The position numbers were made by a program, and so were the translations under genes. This document shows positions 32,791 to 43,015 of a stretch of DNA of 64,000 nucleotides, one piece after another (within the stretch, counting starts at the first letter, position 1; each line of letters opens with the position of its first letter). Origin of the DNA: Cricetibacter osteomyelitidis. GTDB lineage: Bacteria; Pseudomonadota; Gammaproteobacteria; Enterobacterales; Pasteurellaceae. The stretch is taken from the NCBI RefSeq assembly GCF_004340985.1, contig NZ_SLYB01000008.1:43412-107411 (forward strand), in the 5' to 3' direction. The notes under the pieces are model-generated. The model did no database searches, was not told where the DNA came from, and saw only the letters and a list, made by a program, of their open reading frames with translations.

Positions 32791-34520
32791 TATTTCACTG
32801 CAAGTGCATTCACGATTACTTTGAATAAATCGGAATTTTCCATATAGCCGTGAATCGCGTCAGCTCCCGGTCCTTGTGCCTGAATGATCATATCATCCAC
32901 GGAATGCACGCCGGTGTCGCCGGAGCGAGGAATATTGCCCTGGCGGAACATTGCTCCTTCAACGGATTTATATTCTTCGTTTGCAACATATGTGCCTTTT
33001 TCATTTTTAATTGCCGGTACGAATTGGCGATCAAGTTTAGGGCGGAATGTTTCGTAATAATCCGGGAAAGAGGCGAAAAATACTGCTAAACGTTTGCTTA
33101 CATCCCATTTATCCGGATAGCCGTCTTTGTTTTCATCGGTATAATTCGGCCAGCCCGCCTCTTGATAAGTTCCCACTTTTTCACGCATATCGCCCGGTTT
33201 TTCATCATCCACCGTACCGATAATGGCAATGCCGTGCGTATGGTCGCCGGTTACCAGAATTAATGTGTCCGGATGAGTTTTGGCAAATTCTTTCGCGATC
33301 TCTACGGATTGATCCAACATAATCGTGCTGGCAAACGCTCGTTCCCAATCCAGCGGGTGAGAGGCTTTATCGATTAACGCCGATTCCACCATTAAGAAAA
33401 AGCCGTCTTGATCTTGAGAAAGTACATCAAGTGCGGTTTTGGTCATCTCGGTTAAATCCGGTTGATCGGGAAATTTTTTCGTACTGTCATTTTGTAAGAA
33501 ACGACGATCCAATACCGTATTCATATTGCCGGTATGAAACAAACCGAGCAATTTTTCTGTTTTTGTGCCGTCAACCGCCTTTAATTCCGTGGCATTGGTC
33601 ACCAACCGATAGCCGTCTTTTTGGAATGCTTCAATAAAGTTTTTATCGTCTTTACGTTTGGAACCCGGTGTGCTTTTCGGTAGGAAATACGCCGAACCGC
33701 CGCCTAAAATAACTTCTGGACCAACATTATACAGCATCTCGGTAATTGCTGCTTTTTCTGCCCGGCGGCGGGTATGTGCCACCACCGCAGCCGGCGTTGC
33801 GTCTTGCAATTCCGCATCTGATACGATACCGACAGACATTTTGGTGCGACGTTTTAGCAATTCGGCAATGGTTTCTTGTTTCGGGTGATTAAAATTATCT
33901 GCCGAACGGCTGGCATACACGCCTAAAGCATTCACTGCGGATTTATGTCCGGTCATATAGGCACTGGCGGTATTGGCACTATCCGTTGCGATGGAATCCG
34001 TACTGGATGTGCCGATAAAGCCCATGTAAGGCAAACTGTCCATAGCCAAACGACCGTTTGCTTTACCTTCGTTAATACCTTTAGACAATATGCGAGCGCC
34101 TGTGCGATGAGCTACCGATAAGCCGTCGCCGATAAACAAAATCACGTTTTTGGCTTTACGCACATCCGGCGTAGCAAATACGTTCCAATTAACTTCCGTT
34201 TGTTTGCCGTTTACCGTGACACTCACTTTATAATCACCAGCTTGTGTCAATGAGGCTTCACGAACCCATAAAGCGGACACCTCTTTGCCGTCTTCTTTTT
34301 GTACAAACTCGACTTTATCGCCCAATACGGCTTTAAAATCCTGACCATTAATAAGAATTTTCGCCTGTTCCGGTTTGATCACTTCATCAAATTCAATTTT
34401 GAAATCAAATTTTCCGCCTGCAACCATAGTGGCTCGGTCAATGGGATAAATTACATTTTGTGCCATTCCGCTCGAAGACAAAACAGCACCGATTAATAAC
34501 ACTAAACAACTCTTTTTCAT
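32790..34520 (-). CDS. Secreted alkaline phosphatase (PhoA superfamily)
   Basis: From the ATG at 34520 the protein has 576 residues; an upstream in-frame start at 34544 adds eight residues before the signal peptide. After a signal peptide (MKKSCLVLLIGAVLSSSGMA) comes an Ig-like region of about 110 residues. The phosphatase domain follows. It has the metal aspartate in FIGDGLS, the nucleophile in TDSANTASAYMTG (the serine of DSA) and metal ligands in LVTGDHTHG and DTGVHS. It hydrolyses phosphomonoesters in the periplasm or outside, and the family needs zinc and often magnesium or calcium. A strong Pho box and TATACT box lie upstream. The stop overlaps the DUF3299-like gene (TAATG), the head of a four-gene unit. 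Confidence 0.9.
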   Translation of the reverse strand: MKKSCLVLLIGAVLSSSGMAQNVIYPIDRATMVAGGKFDFKIEFDEVIKPEQAKILINGQDFKAVLGDKVEFVQKEDGKEVSALWVREASLTQAGDYKVSVTVNGKQTEVNWNVFATPDVRKAKNVILFIGDGLSVAHRTGARILSKGINEGKANGRLAMDSLPYMGFIGTSSTDSIATDSANTASAYMTGHKSAVNALGVYASRSADNFNHPKQETIAELLKRRTKMSVGIVSDAELQDATPAAVVAHTRRRAEKAAITEMLYNVGPEVILGGGSAYFLPKSTPGSKRKDDKNFIEAFQKDGYRLVTNATELKAVDGTKTEKLLGLFHTGNMNTVLDRRFLQNDSTKKFPDQPDLTEMTKTALDVLSQDQDGFFLMVESALIDKASHPLDWERAFASTIMLDQSVEIAKEFAKTHPDTLILVTGDHTHGIAIIGTVDDEKPGDMREKVGTYQEAGWPNYTDENKDGYPDKWDVSKRLAVFFASFPDYYETFRPKLDRQFVPAIKNEKGTYVANEEYKSVEGAMFRQGNIPRSGDTGVHSVDDMIIQAQGPGADAIHGYMENSDLFKVIVNALAVK

Positions 34521-34565
34521 GGACTTATTTCTCCTAATATACACGATGTAATGTTAGCGAGAGTA

Positions 34566-34599
34566 AGTATAGGTAACAATTATGACAGTTTAATGACAA
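34566..34599 (-). promoter_or_regulatory. Pho box and promoter of the alkaline phosphatase operon
   Basis: On the minus strand TTGTCAT-TAAA-CTGTCAT (34582-34599) matches the PhoB direct repeat CTGTCAT-N4-CTGTCAT with one mismatch. Ten bases after it comes TATACT (34566-34571), the spacing of PhoB-activated promoters that lack a -35. No TTGACA-like element is present. This predicts induction by phosphate starvation. Confidence 0.82.
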
Positions 34600-34616
34600 A
34601 AAAATCGTCCGATTTG

Positions 34617-34653
34617 AAGTGCGGTAGAAATTCTAAAAATTTTCACCGCACTT
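34617..34653. repeat. Inverted pair of DNA uptake signals between divergent operons
   Basis: AAGTGCGGT (34617-34625) and ACCGCACTT (34645-34653) form a dyad with a 19-base loop, between the Pho promoter and the oad promoter. Such pairs often serve as terminators, but here both flanking genes point outward, so a terminator role is not obvious. Confidence 0.8.
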
Positions 34654-34734
34654 TCGCTTGAACTTATTTCTATTGCTAACCGTTTAATTCATAATCGCTT
34701 TTGAAAATTAAAATAGGGGCTGTTTCATTCGTTT

Positions 34735-34777
34735 TGTGATCTTTATCACAATTTTTTTTAAAAATTTCAAGTATTAT
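34735..34777 (+). promoter_or_regulatory. CRP site and promoter of oadGAB
   Basis: TGTGATCTTTATCACA (34735-34750) is a perfect CRP box (TGTGA-N6-TCACA). A TATTAT -10 box lies at 34772-34777, so the CRP site is centred about 41.5 bases before the expected start near 34784. That is the class II activation position. Confidence 0.82.
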
Positions 34778-34823
34778 TACAAAGCTTTTATTTTAATCAG
34801 TTAAAAATATGGAGTCTTCACTT

Positions 34824-35075
34824 ATGACAAGCTCGGAGTTAATGCTTGAAGGTGTCAATCTAATGTTTTCCGGTATGGGATTTGTGTTAGTGTTTCTCAC
34901 CATTCTGATCTTTGCGATCAAATTAATGTCTAACACGATTAATCGCTTTTTTCCCGAACCGGTGATTGTACCAAAATCCCCATCCCCCCAACCTGTCGCT
35001 GATGATTTAGAACGCTTACGCCCCGTTATCGTAGCCGCTATTGCTCATCATCGTCGCCAACAAGGCTTAAATTAA
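34824..35075 (+). CDS. oadG: Oxaloacetate decarboxylase gamma subunit
   Basis: This 83-residue protein has one membrane segment (about 14-34, [20 protein letters not shown]), a linker and a proline-rich stretch, then a basic C-terminus with histidines ([13 protein letters not shown]). The gamma subunit holds the alpha and beta subunits together, and the C-terminal histidines bind zinc in known homologues. I start it at 34824, nine bases after GGAG; the ATG at 34809 overlaps that ribosome-binding site. It is first in the oadGAB operon. Confidence 0.9.
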   Translation: MTSSELMLEGVNLMFSGMGFVLVFLTILIFAIKLMSNTINRFFPEPVIVPKSPSPQPVADDLERLRPVIVAAIAHHRRQQGLN

Positions 35076-35100
35076 TTATTGTTTTATAAGGATTATTATT

Positions 35101-36912
35101 ATGACTACAAATAAAAAAATTGCTGTTACCGATTTAGTATTGCGTGATGCTCACCAATCATTGTTTGCAACCCGTATGCGTTTGGATGATATGTTACCCA
35201 TTGCGGCTGAGTTGGATGATATCGGATATTGGTCATTAGAAGCCTGGGGTGGTGCGACTTTTGACTCTTGCATTCGCTTTTTAGGTGAAGACCCGTGGGT
35301 ACGTTTGCGTGAATTGAAAAAAGCTATGCCGAAAACGCCATTGCAAATGTTATTCCGCGGTCAAAATATTTTAGGCTATCGTCACTATGCGGATGATGTG
35401 GTTGATCGCTTTGTGGAGCGTTCCGTAGCAAACGGTATGCATGTATTCCGTGTATTTGATGCGTTGAACGATCCGCGTAATATGCAGCAAGCCATTAAAG
35501 CCGTGCGTAAACAAGGTGCCCATGCACAAGGCGCGTTAAGCTATACCACCAGCCCGGTTCACACCTTGGAAACCTGGTTGGATGTCACCGAACAGTTATT
35601 AGACATCGGCGTAGATTCTTTAGTCATTAAAGATATGTCCGGTATTTTAAACCCGATGGACGGTGCGAATTTAGTGGCTGAAATCAAAAAACGTTATCCG
35701 GAAGCGAAATTGCATTTACACTGCCACGCCACCACCGGTATGGCGGAAATGGCATTATTAAAAGCCATTGAAGCGGGCGTGGACGGTATCGATACATCTA
35801 TTTCATCCATGAGCGGCACTTACGGACACCCGGCAACAGAAGCCTTGGTTGCAACCTTGCAAAACACACAATACGACACCGGCTTAGATATTAATAAATT
35901 AGAAAAAATTGCGGCTTATTTCCGTGAAGTACGCAAAAAATACGCAAAATTTGAAGGTCAATTACGCGGTTCCGACAGCCGTATTTTAGTGGCTCAAGTA
36001 CCGGGCGGCATGTTAACCAACCTAGAAAGCCAATTAAAACAACAAAATGCGTCCGACAAATTAGATGCGGTATTAAAAGAAATTCCAAAAGTGCGGGAGG
36101 ATTTAGGTTTTATTCCTTTAGTAACACCGACATCACAAATCGTAGGTACGCAAGCGGTAATCAACGTATTAATGGGCGAACGCTATAAAACCATCGCTAA
36201 AGAAACGGCGGGCATCTTAAAAGGCGAATACGGTCGCACACCGGCTCCGGTAAATGCACAATTACAAGCCAAAGTCTTAGATGGCGGCGAACCGGTGACA
36301 GATCGTCCTGCGGATCATATTGCACCTGAAATGGATAAACTTGAAGCGGAAGTGAAACAACAAGCTCAAGAAAAAGATATTAAATTGGCAGAAAATGCCA
36401 TTGATGATGTATTAACTGTGGCATTATTCCCACAAATCGGTTGGAAATTCCTAGAAAACCGCGGTAATCCGGCAGCCTTTGAACCGGCACCGACAGCAGA
36501 AACTGCGGCAAAACCGACCGCACCTGCAACTACACCGAAAGCAGCAACTAGCGGTTCGGCCGTTTATACTGTGGAATTAGAAGGCAAAGCTTTTGTGGTG
36601 AAAGTGAGCGAAGGCGGCGAAATCAGTAATATTACACCGACCGCAGCGCCGGCTCCAACCGCTGCACCAGCCCCGACCGCCTCACCGGCAGCGACCGGCG
36701 GTGTACCTGTGACCGCACCAATGGCGGGCAATATTTGGGATGTAAAAGTCACCGAAGGGAAAAAAGTGGAAAAAGACCAAGTGTTGCTTATTCTTGAAGC
36801 AATGAAAATGGAAACGGAAATTCGTGCGGCTCAAGCAGGTACAGTACAAGGTATCAGCGTGAAAAAAGGCGACAGCGTAGCTGTGGGCGACACCTTAATG
36901 ACCTTGGCATAA
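35101..36912 (+). CDS. oadA: Oxaloacetate decarboxylase alpha subunit
   Basis: This 603-residue biotin enzyme transfers the carboxyl group of oxaloacetate to biotin, giving pyruvate. The N-terminal carboxyltransferase domain (1 to about 450) carries [17 protein letters not shown] and the metal ligands in [15 protein letters not shown] proline/alanine-rich flexible linker with [14 protein letters not shown] repeats follows (about 460-525). The C-terminal biotinyl domain has the EAMKMET motif with the biotinylated lysine at about 569. It works with OadB and OadG at the inner membrane in citrate, malate or aspartate fermentation. OadB lies 12 bases downstream. Confidence 0.97.
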   Translation: MTTNKKIAVTDLVLRDAHQSLFATRMRLDDMLPIAAELDDIGYWSLEAWGGATFDSCIRFLGEDPWVRLRELKKAMPKTPLQMLFRGQNILGYRHYADDVVDRFVERSVANGMHVFRVFDALNDPRNMQQAIKAVRKQGAHAQGALSYTTSPVHTLETWLDVTEQLLDIGVDSLVIKDMSGILNPMDGANLVAEIKKRYPEAKLHLHCHATTGMAEMALLKAIEAGVDGIDTSISSMSGTYGHPATEALVATLQNTQYDTGLDINKLEKIAAYFREVRKKYAKFEGQLRGSDSRILVAQVPGGMLTNLESQLKQQNASDKLDAVLKEIPKVREDLGFIPLVTPTSQIVGTQAVINVLMGERYKTIAKETAGILKGEYGRTPAPVNAQLQAKVLDGGEPVTDRPADHIAPEMDKLEAEVKQQAQEKDIKLAENAIDDVLTVALFPQIGWKFLENRGNPAAFEPAPTAETAAKPTAPATTPKAATSGSAVYTVELEGKAFVVKVSEGGEISNITPTAAPAPTAAPAPTASPAATGGVPVTAPMAGNIWDVKVTEGKKVEKDQVLLILEAMKMETEIRAAQAGTVQGISVKKGDSVAVGDTLMTLA

Positions 36913-36924
36913 CAGGCGGTTTTT

Positions 36925-38229
36925 ATGGATAGTATTATTGCGTTACTAAAAGGGACGGGCATCGCCCACCTTGAGTGGGGACAGGCGGTGATGATTATCA
37001 TCAGCCTGATACTGCTCTATCTCGCTATTGTGAAAAAATTTGAACCGCTCTTATTGTTGCCTATCGGTTTCGGTGGCTTGTTATCCAATATTCCCGAAGC
37101 AGGAATGGCGTTTACCGCATTGGAAAATTTACTTCACAGTGGTTCCGCAGAGCAACTGGCAATTATTGCAGGCAAGCTGAATAGTGCGGCAGATCCGGCT
37201 TCCATTAAAGCGGCACTTTCTGCCGCAGCACCTTCCGTGCAAAATACATTGGAAGTGCTGGCTAAGGATTTAGGCTATGCCCCCGGTGTATTAGCCACAT
37301 TCTATAATGTGGCTATCGGTTCCGGTGCGGCTCCGCTGATTATCTTTATGGGCGTAGGTGCAATGACGGATTTCGGCCCGTTGTTAGCCAATCCGAAAAC
37401 CTTATTGCTCGGTGCCGCGGCACAGTTCGGTATTTTTGCCACCGTATTAGGTGCATTGGCACTCAATATGTTCGGCATTATCGATTTCACTCTGCCGCAA
37501 GCAGCCGCAATCGGTATCATCGGAGGTGCAGACGGTCCGACGGCCATTTACTTAGCCAGCAAACTTGCACCGGAGTTATTAGGTGCAATTGCGGTGGCGG
37601 CTTATTCCTATATGGCGTTAGTGCCGTTAATCCAACCACCGATTATGAAGCTGCTCACCACCGAACAAGAACGTAAAATCCGTATGGTACAATTACGCAC
37701 AGTAAGCAATCGTGAAAAAGTATTGTTCCCAATTGTGCTTTTGGTGTTGGTTGCACTCTTATTACCGGATGCCGCACCGCTGCTCGGTATGTTCTGTTTC
37801 GGTAACTTAATGCGTGTAAGCGGCGTAGTAGAACGTTTAAGTGACACCGCACAAAATGCCTTAATTAATATCGTGACCATTTTCTTAGGGCTTTCCGTGG
37901 GGGCGAAACTGGTCGCAGATAAATTCCTGCAACCGCAAACCTTAGGAATCTTATTACTCGGTGTGGTAGCATTTGGTATCGGTACCGCAGGCGGGATTTT
38001 AATGGCGAAACTGATGAATAAATTCAGTAAAACCAAAATCAATCCGCTTATCGGTTCGGCCGGGGTATCCGCTGTGCCAATGGCAGCCCGCGTATCAAAC
38101 AAAGTCGGTTTGGAAGCGGACAGTCAGAACTTCCTGTTGATGCATGCGATGGGACCAAACGTTGCCGGTGTTATCGGTTCCGCCATTGCAGCCGGTGTAA
38201 TGTTGAAATATATCAGTGCAATGATGTAA
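36925..38229 (+). CDS. oadB: Oxaloacetate decarboxylase beta subunit (sodium pump)
   Basis: This 434-residue inner-membrane protein decarboxylates the carboxybiotin of OadA and exports sodium. Its hallmark [21 protein letters not shown] (about residues 198-218) holds the aspartate used in sodium transport. [27 protein letters not shown] near the C-terminus is the second re-entrant region. The pump yields a sodium gradient during anaerobic growth. A terminator follows, so the operon is oadGAB only. Confidence 0.97.
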   Translation: MDSIIALLKGTGIAHLEWGQAVMIIISLILLYLAIVKKFEPLLLLPIGFGGLLSNIPEAGMAFTALENLLHSGSAEQLAIIAGKLNSAADPASIKAALSAAAPSVQNTLEVLAKDLGYAPGVLATFYNVAIGSGAAPLIIFMGVGAMTDFGPLLANPKTLLLGAAAQFGIFATVLGALALNMFGIIDFTLPQAAAIGIIGGADGPTAIYLASKLAPELLGAIAVAAYSYMALVPLIQPPIMKLLTTEQERKIRMVQLRTVSNREKVLFPIVLLVLVALLLPDAAPLLGMFCFGNLMRVSGVVERLSDTAQNALINIVTIFLGLSVGAKLVADKFLQPQTLGILLLGVVAFGIGTAGGILMAKLMNKFSKTKINPLIGSAGVSAVPMAARVSNKVGLEADSQNFLLMHAMGPNVAGVIGSAIAAGVMLKYISAMM

Positions 38230-38249
38230 TATCAGCATGCTATGAATTT

Positions 38250-38273
38250 AAGGGGCGTTCATCGCCCCTTTTC
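38250..38273 (+). terminator. Terminator of the oadGAB operon
   Basis: Arms AAGGGGCG and CGCCCCTT flank a 5-base loop (38250-38270), followed by T residues, 20 bases after the oadB stop. Confidence 0.88.
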
Positions 38274-38300
38274 TATACAATTTAATAAAGGAAATCCGTT

Positions 38301-38705
38301 ATGGAAAAAGTCACTATTTATCACAACCCGAAATGCAGTTCATCCCGCAACACCTTAGCATTACTCAAACATTTAGGCTTGGAGCCTGAAGTGGTTTTAT
38401 ATTTGCAAACCCCGCCTAATGAAACCGAGTTACGCACATTGCTTGCACAAATGCAACTTTCACCGAGAAAACTTATCCGCACAAATGAAACGGTTTACAA
38501 AGAATTAAATTTAGAGAATCCGAATTTAACGGATGATGAACTCATCAATGCAATGATTGAACACCCGATTTTAATCAACCGCCCAATTGTGGTTAGCGAA
38601 CAAGGTGCAGCATTAGGACGTCCCATTGAAGCGGTATTATCCATACTCAACACTCCATTAACCGAACCGTTTGTTAAAGAAAACGGGGATGTGATTGCTC
38701 CGTAA
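38301..38705 (+). CDS. arsC: Arsenate reductase (glutaredoxin type)
   Basis: This 134-residue thioredoxin-fold enzyme reduces arsenate to arsenite with glutathione and glutaredoxin. The catalytic Cys12 (NPKCSSSRN) and all three anion-binding arginines of the E. coli plasmid enzyme are present at the same positions: Arg60, Arg94 and Arg107. That favours true ArsC over the related YfgD group. No ars efflux gene or ArsR regulator is nearby, so resistance would need a partner elsewhere. It is transcribed alone, just after the oad terminator. Confidence 0.88.
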   Translation: MEKVTIYHNPKCSSSRNTLALLKHLGLEPEVVLYLQTPPNETELRTLLAQMQLSPRKLIRTNETVYKELNLENPNLTDDELINAMIEHPILINRPIVVSEQGAALGRPIEAVLSILNTPLTEPFVKENGDVIAP

Positions 38706-38772
38706 AGTCTTGGCTGCCGCCACTGAAAGATCAAAATTGAAAACCGATGGATATTTAGTAAGATATTAATAA

Positions 38773-38808
38773 AAGAGCGGTGGAATTTTTTCAAATTTCA
38801 CCGCTCTT
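38773..38808. terminator. Terminator between arsC and the glycosyltransferase gene
   Basis: Arms AAGAGCGGTGGAA and TTTCACCGCTCTT pair with one G-U pair around a T-rich loop. It lies between two convergent genes and is followed by T on the plus strand. The arm contains a degenerate uptake-signal core (GAGCGGT). Confidence 0.75.
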
Positions 38809-38847
38809 GTATGTCACCTAATTAATATATTTCTTCCACAGATCGAC

Positions 38848-39813
38848 TCATCCCTGCCGAGTACCTCTTGAAATAGTAAAAGTCGAGACTAATTTCTTAA
38901 TTTTTGGGGCTTTTGATTTCACTAATGCCACACTATTGCGTAGAACATTAAATGTTTGTCGTCTATTTTCACCAAGTACCGATTCAGTAAACGGACGAAT
39001 TTTATCTAATGTCTGTTCCGCTAATTGAATACGTTTCTCATCATAAATATATCGATAGCAAATAAAAGCCAAATTGGCTCTTTCTTCATCACTCAATATC
39101 GGAAACAGACGAGCGTAGTATTTTTCTAAGACCGGCTGTACAACATCGTTAATTTCATTGATTTTATTAGATTGTTGAGCTTTATGAAGCCGATATTTAA
39201 ACAAAGGTTCTGCTAAATTAGCAAACGTTGCTCCACGCAAAGCACAATCAATCCACATTTCAAAGTCCCCGGCTACCACAGCATTGCCAAAACGAATATG
39301 ATTCTCGCAAAACCAATGATTACGCCACATAATGGTGGGATGGCATAAATTATTCCGTGCTATTGCCATATGAGCTTTGATGAAATCATCTTTTTCAGGA
39401 ATTTTTATTGTTCTAATCTCATCACCTTCCGCATTAATACAGGTTGCAAAAGTCCCTAAAACATGTATTTGAGGATGTTGGTCTAAAAAAGCAATTTGTT
39501 TAGCAAAACGTTCAGGCAAACTGATATCATCACAATGCATTAATGCTGCATATTCAACATCAGGCATCTTTTCCAAACGTTCCAATAGATAATTCATAGT
39601 GCCATCTTCACGATGATTTTTTTCAAAATGCACGACTTCCATATTAAGATGTGATTGAGCATATTGCTCTAATATTTCACCGCTATGATCCGTTGAGCAG
39701 TCATTTACCGCTAAAATCCGGAAATCTTGAAAGGTTTGCTCTGATAAAGATTGCAAGGCTTGAGACAAATATTTTTCGCCGTTATATACCGGCATAATCA
39801 CACATAATTTCAT
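38848..39813 (-). CDS. Family 2 glycosyltransferase
   Basis: This 321-residue GT-A fold enzyme begins CVIMPVYNGEKYLSQALQSL, with the nucleotide-binding NDCSTDHS and the metal-binding aspartates in HCDDISLPERF. The stretch GDFEMWIDCALRG matches the acceptor-side ED/EMW motif of such enzymes. Family 2 members in Pasteurellaceae mostly add sugars to lipooligosaccharide, but the donor and acceptor cannot be read from sequence. No simple repeat lies in or before the gene, so phase variation by slippage is not expected. It is a lone gene, not part of a polysaccharide cluster. Confidence 0.88.
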   Translation of the reverse strand: MKLCVIMPVYNGEKYLSQALQSLSEQTFQDFRILAVNDCSTDHSGEILEQYAQSHLNMEVVHFEKNHREDGTMNYLLERLEKMPDVEYAALMHCDDISLPERFAKQIAFLDQHPQIHVLGTFATCINAEGDEIRTIKIPEKDDFIKAHMAIARNNLCHPTIMWRNHWFCENHIRFGNAVVAGDFEMWIDCALRGATFANLAEPLFKYRLHKAQQSNKINEINDVVQPVLEKYYARLFPILSDEERANLAFICYRYIYDEKRIQLAEQTLDKIRPFTESVLGENRRQTFNVLRNSVALVKSKAPKIKKLVSTFTISRGTRQG

Positions 39814-39866
39814 TTATATAAGGTACTATATGTTTAAAATGTAATATAAAGTTCAAAAAAGTGCGG

Positions 39867-40847
39867 TTAGTTTTCCACAAAATTTAATGCAGTTTGCACA
39901 ACATCGACTCCGGCTCCGAGCTTATGTGCATTTTCGCTTAAATGGCGTCGCCACTGCCTTGCACCTTTGCAGCCTTGAAAAGCCCCCAACATATGACGGA
40001 CAATATGATTGAGATAAACCCCTTGTGATAATTGACGTTCAATGTAAGGAAACATATTCTCCACCGCTTCTTTTGGAGAGATGATCGAGCTTTGCGGATC
40101 AAATAACGCCTGATCGATATAACCGAGCAATGACGGATTTTGATAGGCTTCGCGGCCTACCATCACACCATCTACGTGCTGCAAATGCCGTTTGATTTCA
40201 TCAATGGTTTTAATACCGCCGTTAATGCTGATAAGCAATTGCGGAAAATCCCGTTTAAGCCGATATACCCGTTCATAATCTAATGGTGGAATTTCTCGGT
40301 TTTCCTTCGGACTTAAGCCTGAAAGCCAAGCCTTGCGAGCGTGTACGATAAATTCCCGACAGCCTGCATTATGCACTTTTTGTACAAAATCCATGAGAAA
40401 CTCATAACTGTCCAAAGTATCAATGCCGATACGGGTTTTCACTGTCACGGGAAGTGTGGTGGCTTCTTGCATTTTTTCTACACATTCCGCCACCAGCTCC
40501 GCTTTCGCCATTAAACAGGCACCGAACATCCCGTTTTGCACGCGATCTGACGGACAGCCCACATTCAAATTAATTTCCTGATAGCCGCGTTGTTCCGCCA
40601 GCTTTACACAATGGGCTAATTGTTCCAGATCACTTCCGCCCAGCTGTAATGCCACAGGATTTTCCTGTAAATCAAAATCCAAATGATCATATTTGGCGTG
40701 AAGAATGGCTCCGGTTGTAACCATCTCGGTATAAAGCAACGTGTGTTTACTGAATTGGCGATGAAAATAGCGACAATGCTTGGTTGTCCAATCTAACATG
40801 GGTGCAACAGCAAATCTGCCGCGATAAAAGTGCGGTTGATTATTCAT
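39867..40847 (-). CDS. dusA: tRNA-dihydrouridine synthase A
   Basis: This 326-residue FMN enzyme reduces uridine at positions 20/20a in the tRNA D-loop. The start [21 protein letters not shown] and the block [21 protein letters not shown] are DusA-specific; the catalytic cysteine lies in GACLM. The end has the family's C-terminal part ([19 protein letters not shown]). Its start overlaps the end of the upstream ClC gene by 8 bases, so the two are coupled. Confidence 0.95.
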   Translation of the reverse strand: MNNQPHFYRGRFAVAPMLDWTTKHCRYFHRQFSKHTLLYTEMVTTGAILHAKYDHLDFDLQENPVALQLGGSDLEQLAHCVKLAEQRGYQEINLNVGCPSDRVQNGMFGACLMAKAELVAECVEKMQEATTLPVTVKTRIGIDTLDSYEFLMDFVQKVHNAGCREFIVHARKAWLSGLSPKENREIPPLDYERVYRLKRDFPQLLISINGGIKTIDEIKRHLQHVDGVMVGREAYQNPSLLGYIDQALFDPQSSIISPKEAVENMFPYIERQLSQGVYLNHIVRHMLGAFQGCKGARQWRRHLSENAHKLGAGVDVVQTALNFVEN

Positions 40848-42216
40848 TAATTTTCTTTTCTTCTAATTTATATTCTTCTTGGATCCGCTGACGAAATCGA
40901 CTCGCGGCGAAATGATAAAAGGGTTTCGGGCAAAATTGGCGTGAAATCATTGATGCAATCAAACTGCATACCAACATCCAAAACAGTACCGGTTGACTTC
41001 CCGTCATTTCCATCACAATCACACTGCCGGTAACCGGTGATTGCGTGGCAGCGGCAAGAAACCCCGCCATACAAAGCAATACTAACAACCGTTGATCCAC
41101 AACACCGCCGGTGAGCGACCAAATATCTGCACCGATACCGGCACCGGTGGTTAATGCCGGGGTGAAAATCCCGCCTGCAATGCCCGACCAATAGGTCGTT
41201 ACCGTAGCAAATAGCTTCGTGACACCAATGCCGTCCGGCCGTAATGCTTCGCCGTCCAAGGCTTTGGTCACCACGCCGTAGCCCGTGCCGTAGGTTTGTC
41301 CGTGGCTGTACATTCCCAGTGCGGCCAAGATCAAACCAAGCAAAAGTGCGGTATAAATCGGGTGTTTTCTCACCCAACCGCGATATAAGTTTGGTACATA
41401 GCTCGCCACGCCTTTGGCTAATAAACGGGCAAATATCCCGCCTGAAATGCCGCACACAACACCGCATAGCAACAACCAAAGTGTCATTTTCGGAATTGTG
41501 GTCGCTCCTTCATATTGGGGAAAATAAGGGTTATTACCTTGAATAGCCACTAAAATAAAACCGGCGGCCAACACACCGAGCAATACGCGGCGTTCCCAAC
41601 GTAATAACGTACCGCGACCAAGTTCCTCAATGGCGAAAATCACTCCTGCCAACGGTGCATTAAATGCCGCAGCCAAACCGCCTGCAGCACCGGTAGCCAT
41701 TAATTCATTGGCACTCAAGCCTTTGAATGCGAAATTATGCCGACGGCAGAAATTGCCCCAAGCCAACATTACTGCGGCACCGACTTGTACTGACGGTCCT
41801 TCACGCCCCACAGAAGCGCCGATCACCATCGCAAGAAACGTGAGCGGAATTTTCCACAGGGTCTGACCGAATGCTACCAAACGGCTTTTATTTGCACTGT
41901 GCGGCAAGCTGATGGAGGCAATTACTTGCGGAATACCGCTGCCTGCCACATAAGGCGTATAAGTTTTGGTAAACCAAGCCAATCCCGCTAAACCTAGAGG
42001 CAGGATAATCCACGCAGCTAAAGGATATTTTCCCATCCAATAAGTATTGAGTTCCAATCCCAAATCAGCCAGTTTTGCGAACCCTAAAGAAAATAACGCT
42101 ACCCAAGCGGCACCTAATAGCAGGCAAATAAATTCTACGCTTTTATGGGAAATGCGATTGGTTTGGCGAACTTTTTTATGGATAAATCGGCGTAATACTT
42201 GAGTGTAAGCAGGCAT
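40840..42216 (-). CDS. ClC-family chloride channel/antiporter
   Basis: This 458-residue membrane protein belongs to the ClC family. The three selectivity stretches are visible: GSGIPQ (92-97), [10 protein letters not shown] (137-146) with the gating glutamate at 139, and the later GIFTPAL. The GREGP glutamate is present as in both transporters and gated channels. In enterobacteria ClcA and ClcB help survival in acid by exchanging chloride for protons; which of the two this resembles more I cannot say. It overlaps dusA by 8 bases. Confidence 0.88.
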   Translation of the reverse strand: MPAYTQVLRRFIHKKVRQTNRISHKSVEFICLLLGAAWVALFSLGFAKLADLGLELNTYWMGKYPLAAWIILPLGLAGLAWFTKTYTPYVAGSGIPQVIASISLPHSANKSRLVAFGQTLWKIPLTFLAMVIGASVGREGPSVQVGAAVMLAWGNFCRRHNFAFKGLSANELMATGAAGGLAAAFNAPLAGVIFAIEELGRGTLLRWERRVLLGVLAAGFILVAIQGNNPYFPQYEGATTIPKMTLWLLLCGVVCGISGGIFARLLAKGVASYVPNLYRGWVRKHPIYTALLLGLILAALGMYSHGQTYGTGYGVVTKALDGEALRPDGIGVTKLFATVTTYWSGIAGGIFTPALTTGAGIGADIWSLTGGVVDQRLLVLLCMAGFLAAATQSPVTGSVIVMEMTGSQPVLFWMLVCSLIASMISRQFCPKPFYHFAASRFRQRIQEEYKLEEKKINE

Positions 42217-42275
42217 AATGTTTGTAAAATTAGCGATTAGTTGACGAAATTATAAATTTTTTCTGCCAAAAAACA

Positions 42276-42312
42276 AAGTGCGGTCAAAATTTTTCAATTT
42301 TTGACCGCACTT
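42276..42312. repeat. Inverted uptake-signal pair, probable terminator of the MarC-family gene
   Basis: AAGTGCGGTCAAAAAT-type arms (42276-42290 and 42297-42312) form a long near-perfect stem with a short loop between the ClC gene start and the MarC-family gene end. On the minus strand the T-rich inner part and following TTTG sequence could act as a terminator. This is the commonest form of paired uptake signals in Haemophilus. Confidence 0.8.
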
Positions 42313-42324
42313 AAATTGTTTTAA

Positions 42325-42954
42325 CTAACCGGCTTGCGTAGCTATTTCCTGGAAAAAATCCCGAATACCGATCAATACGTTATTCACAGCAACGGCAGCC
42401 AGAATCAATCCCATCACACGACTAATGATTGCTGCACCGGTATTGCCGATCACGCTCTGAATTCTATTGGCGGCAATAAACAATAAATAAGTGATAATTA
42501 AAATGGAAAGCATAATTAACGCGGTAAAGGTTTGATCCATAATGCTGTAACGATGGTTATCCGTAAGCAGCACAATGGCCATCATCGCACCGGGTGAAGC
42601 AATGGACGGTACGGCTAAAGGATAGACGGCTAATTCTTTCAAATTGGTGGAAAGGCGGATTTCCTGCTCAGGTTTGCTTTCGCCGAAAATCATTGTTAAT
42701 GCAAATAAAAACAATACAATACCGCCGGCAATTTGAAAGGCGGGTAAAGGAATTTGCATCGCTTCTAATAAAAATTGTCCGGCAATCAAGAAAAATACCA
42801 GAATACCCGCAGCTACTTCTACGGCATGACGAGCAATCTTACGGCGGTCATCGATAGGCAATCCGACGGTTTTCGCCAAATACACCGGCACGGAACCGAC
42901 GGGATCGATTACCGCCCAGAGCACCACAAATTGAACAATCAAAGAATCAAACAT
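42325..42954 (-). CDS. MarC-family integral membrane protein
   Basis: This 209-residue inner-membrane protein has six likely helices. The family signature WAVIDPVGSVPVYLAKT is in the first helix and APGA-type SIASPGAMMAIVLL in the third. The group (MarC, YchE, YhgN; UPF0056) was once tied to multiple antibiotic resistance in E. coli, but that link was later withdrawn and the function is unknown. It is divergent from yheS, with about 60 bases between starts. Confidence 0.85.
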   Translation of the reverse strand: MFDSLIVQFVVLWAVIDPVGSVPVYLAKTVGLPIDDRRKIARHAVEVAAGILVFFLIAGQFLLEAMQIPLPAFQIAGGIVLFLFALTMIFGESKPEQEIRLSTNLKELAVYPLAVPSIASPGAMMAIVLLTDNHRYSIMDQTFTALIMLSILIITYLLFIAANRIQSVIGNTGAAIISRVMGLILAAVAVNNVLIGIRDFFQEIATQAG

Positions 42955-43015
42955 AATGAAATCCTATAAAATAAGCTATAATGGCTACCATATTACAACA
43001 AAATGAAGCGAAATA

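Noticed and set aside
38848..39813. Phase variation of the glycosyltransferase gene
   Set aside because: No tetranucleotide or homopolymer tract of useful length occurs in the 5' end or upstream of the gene.
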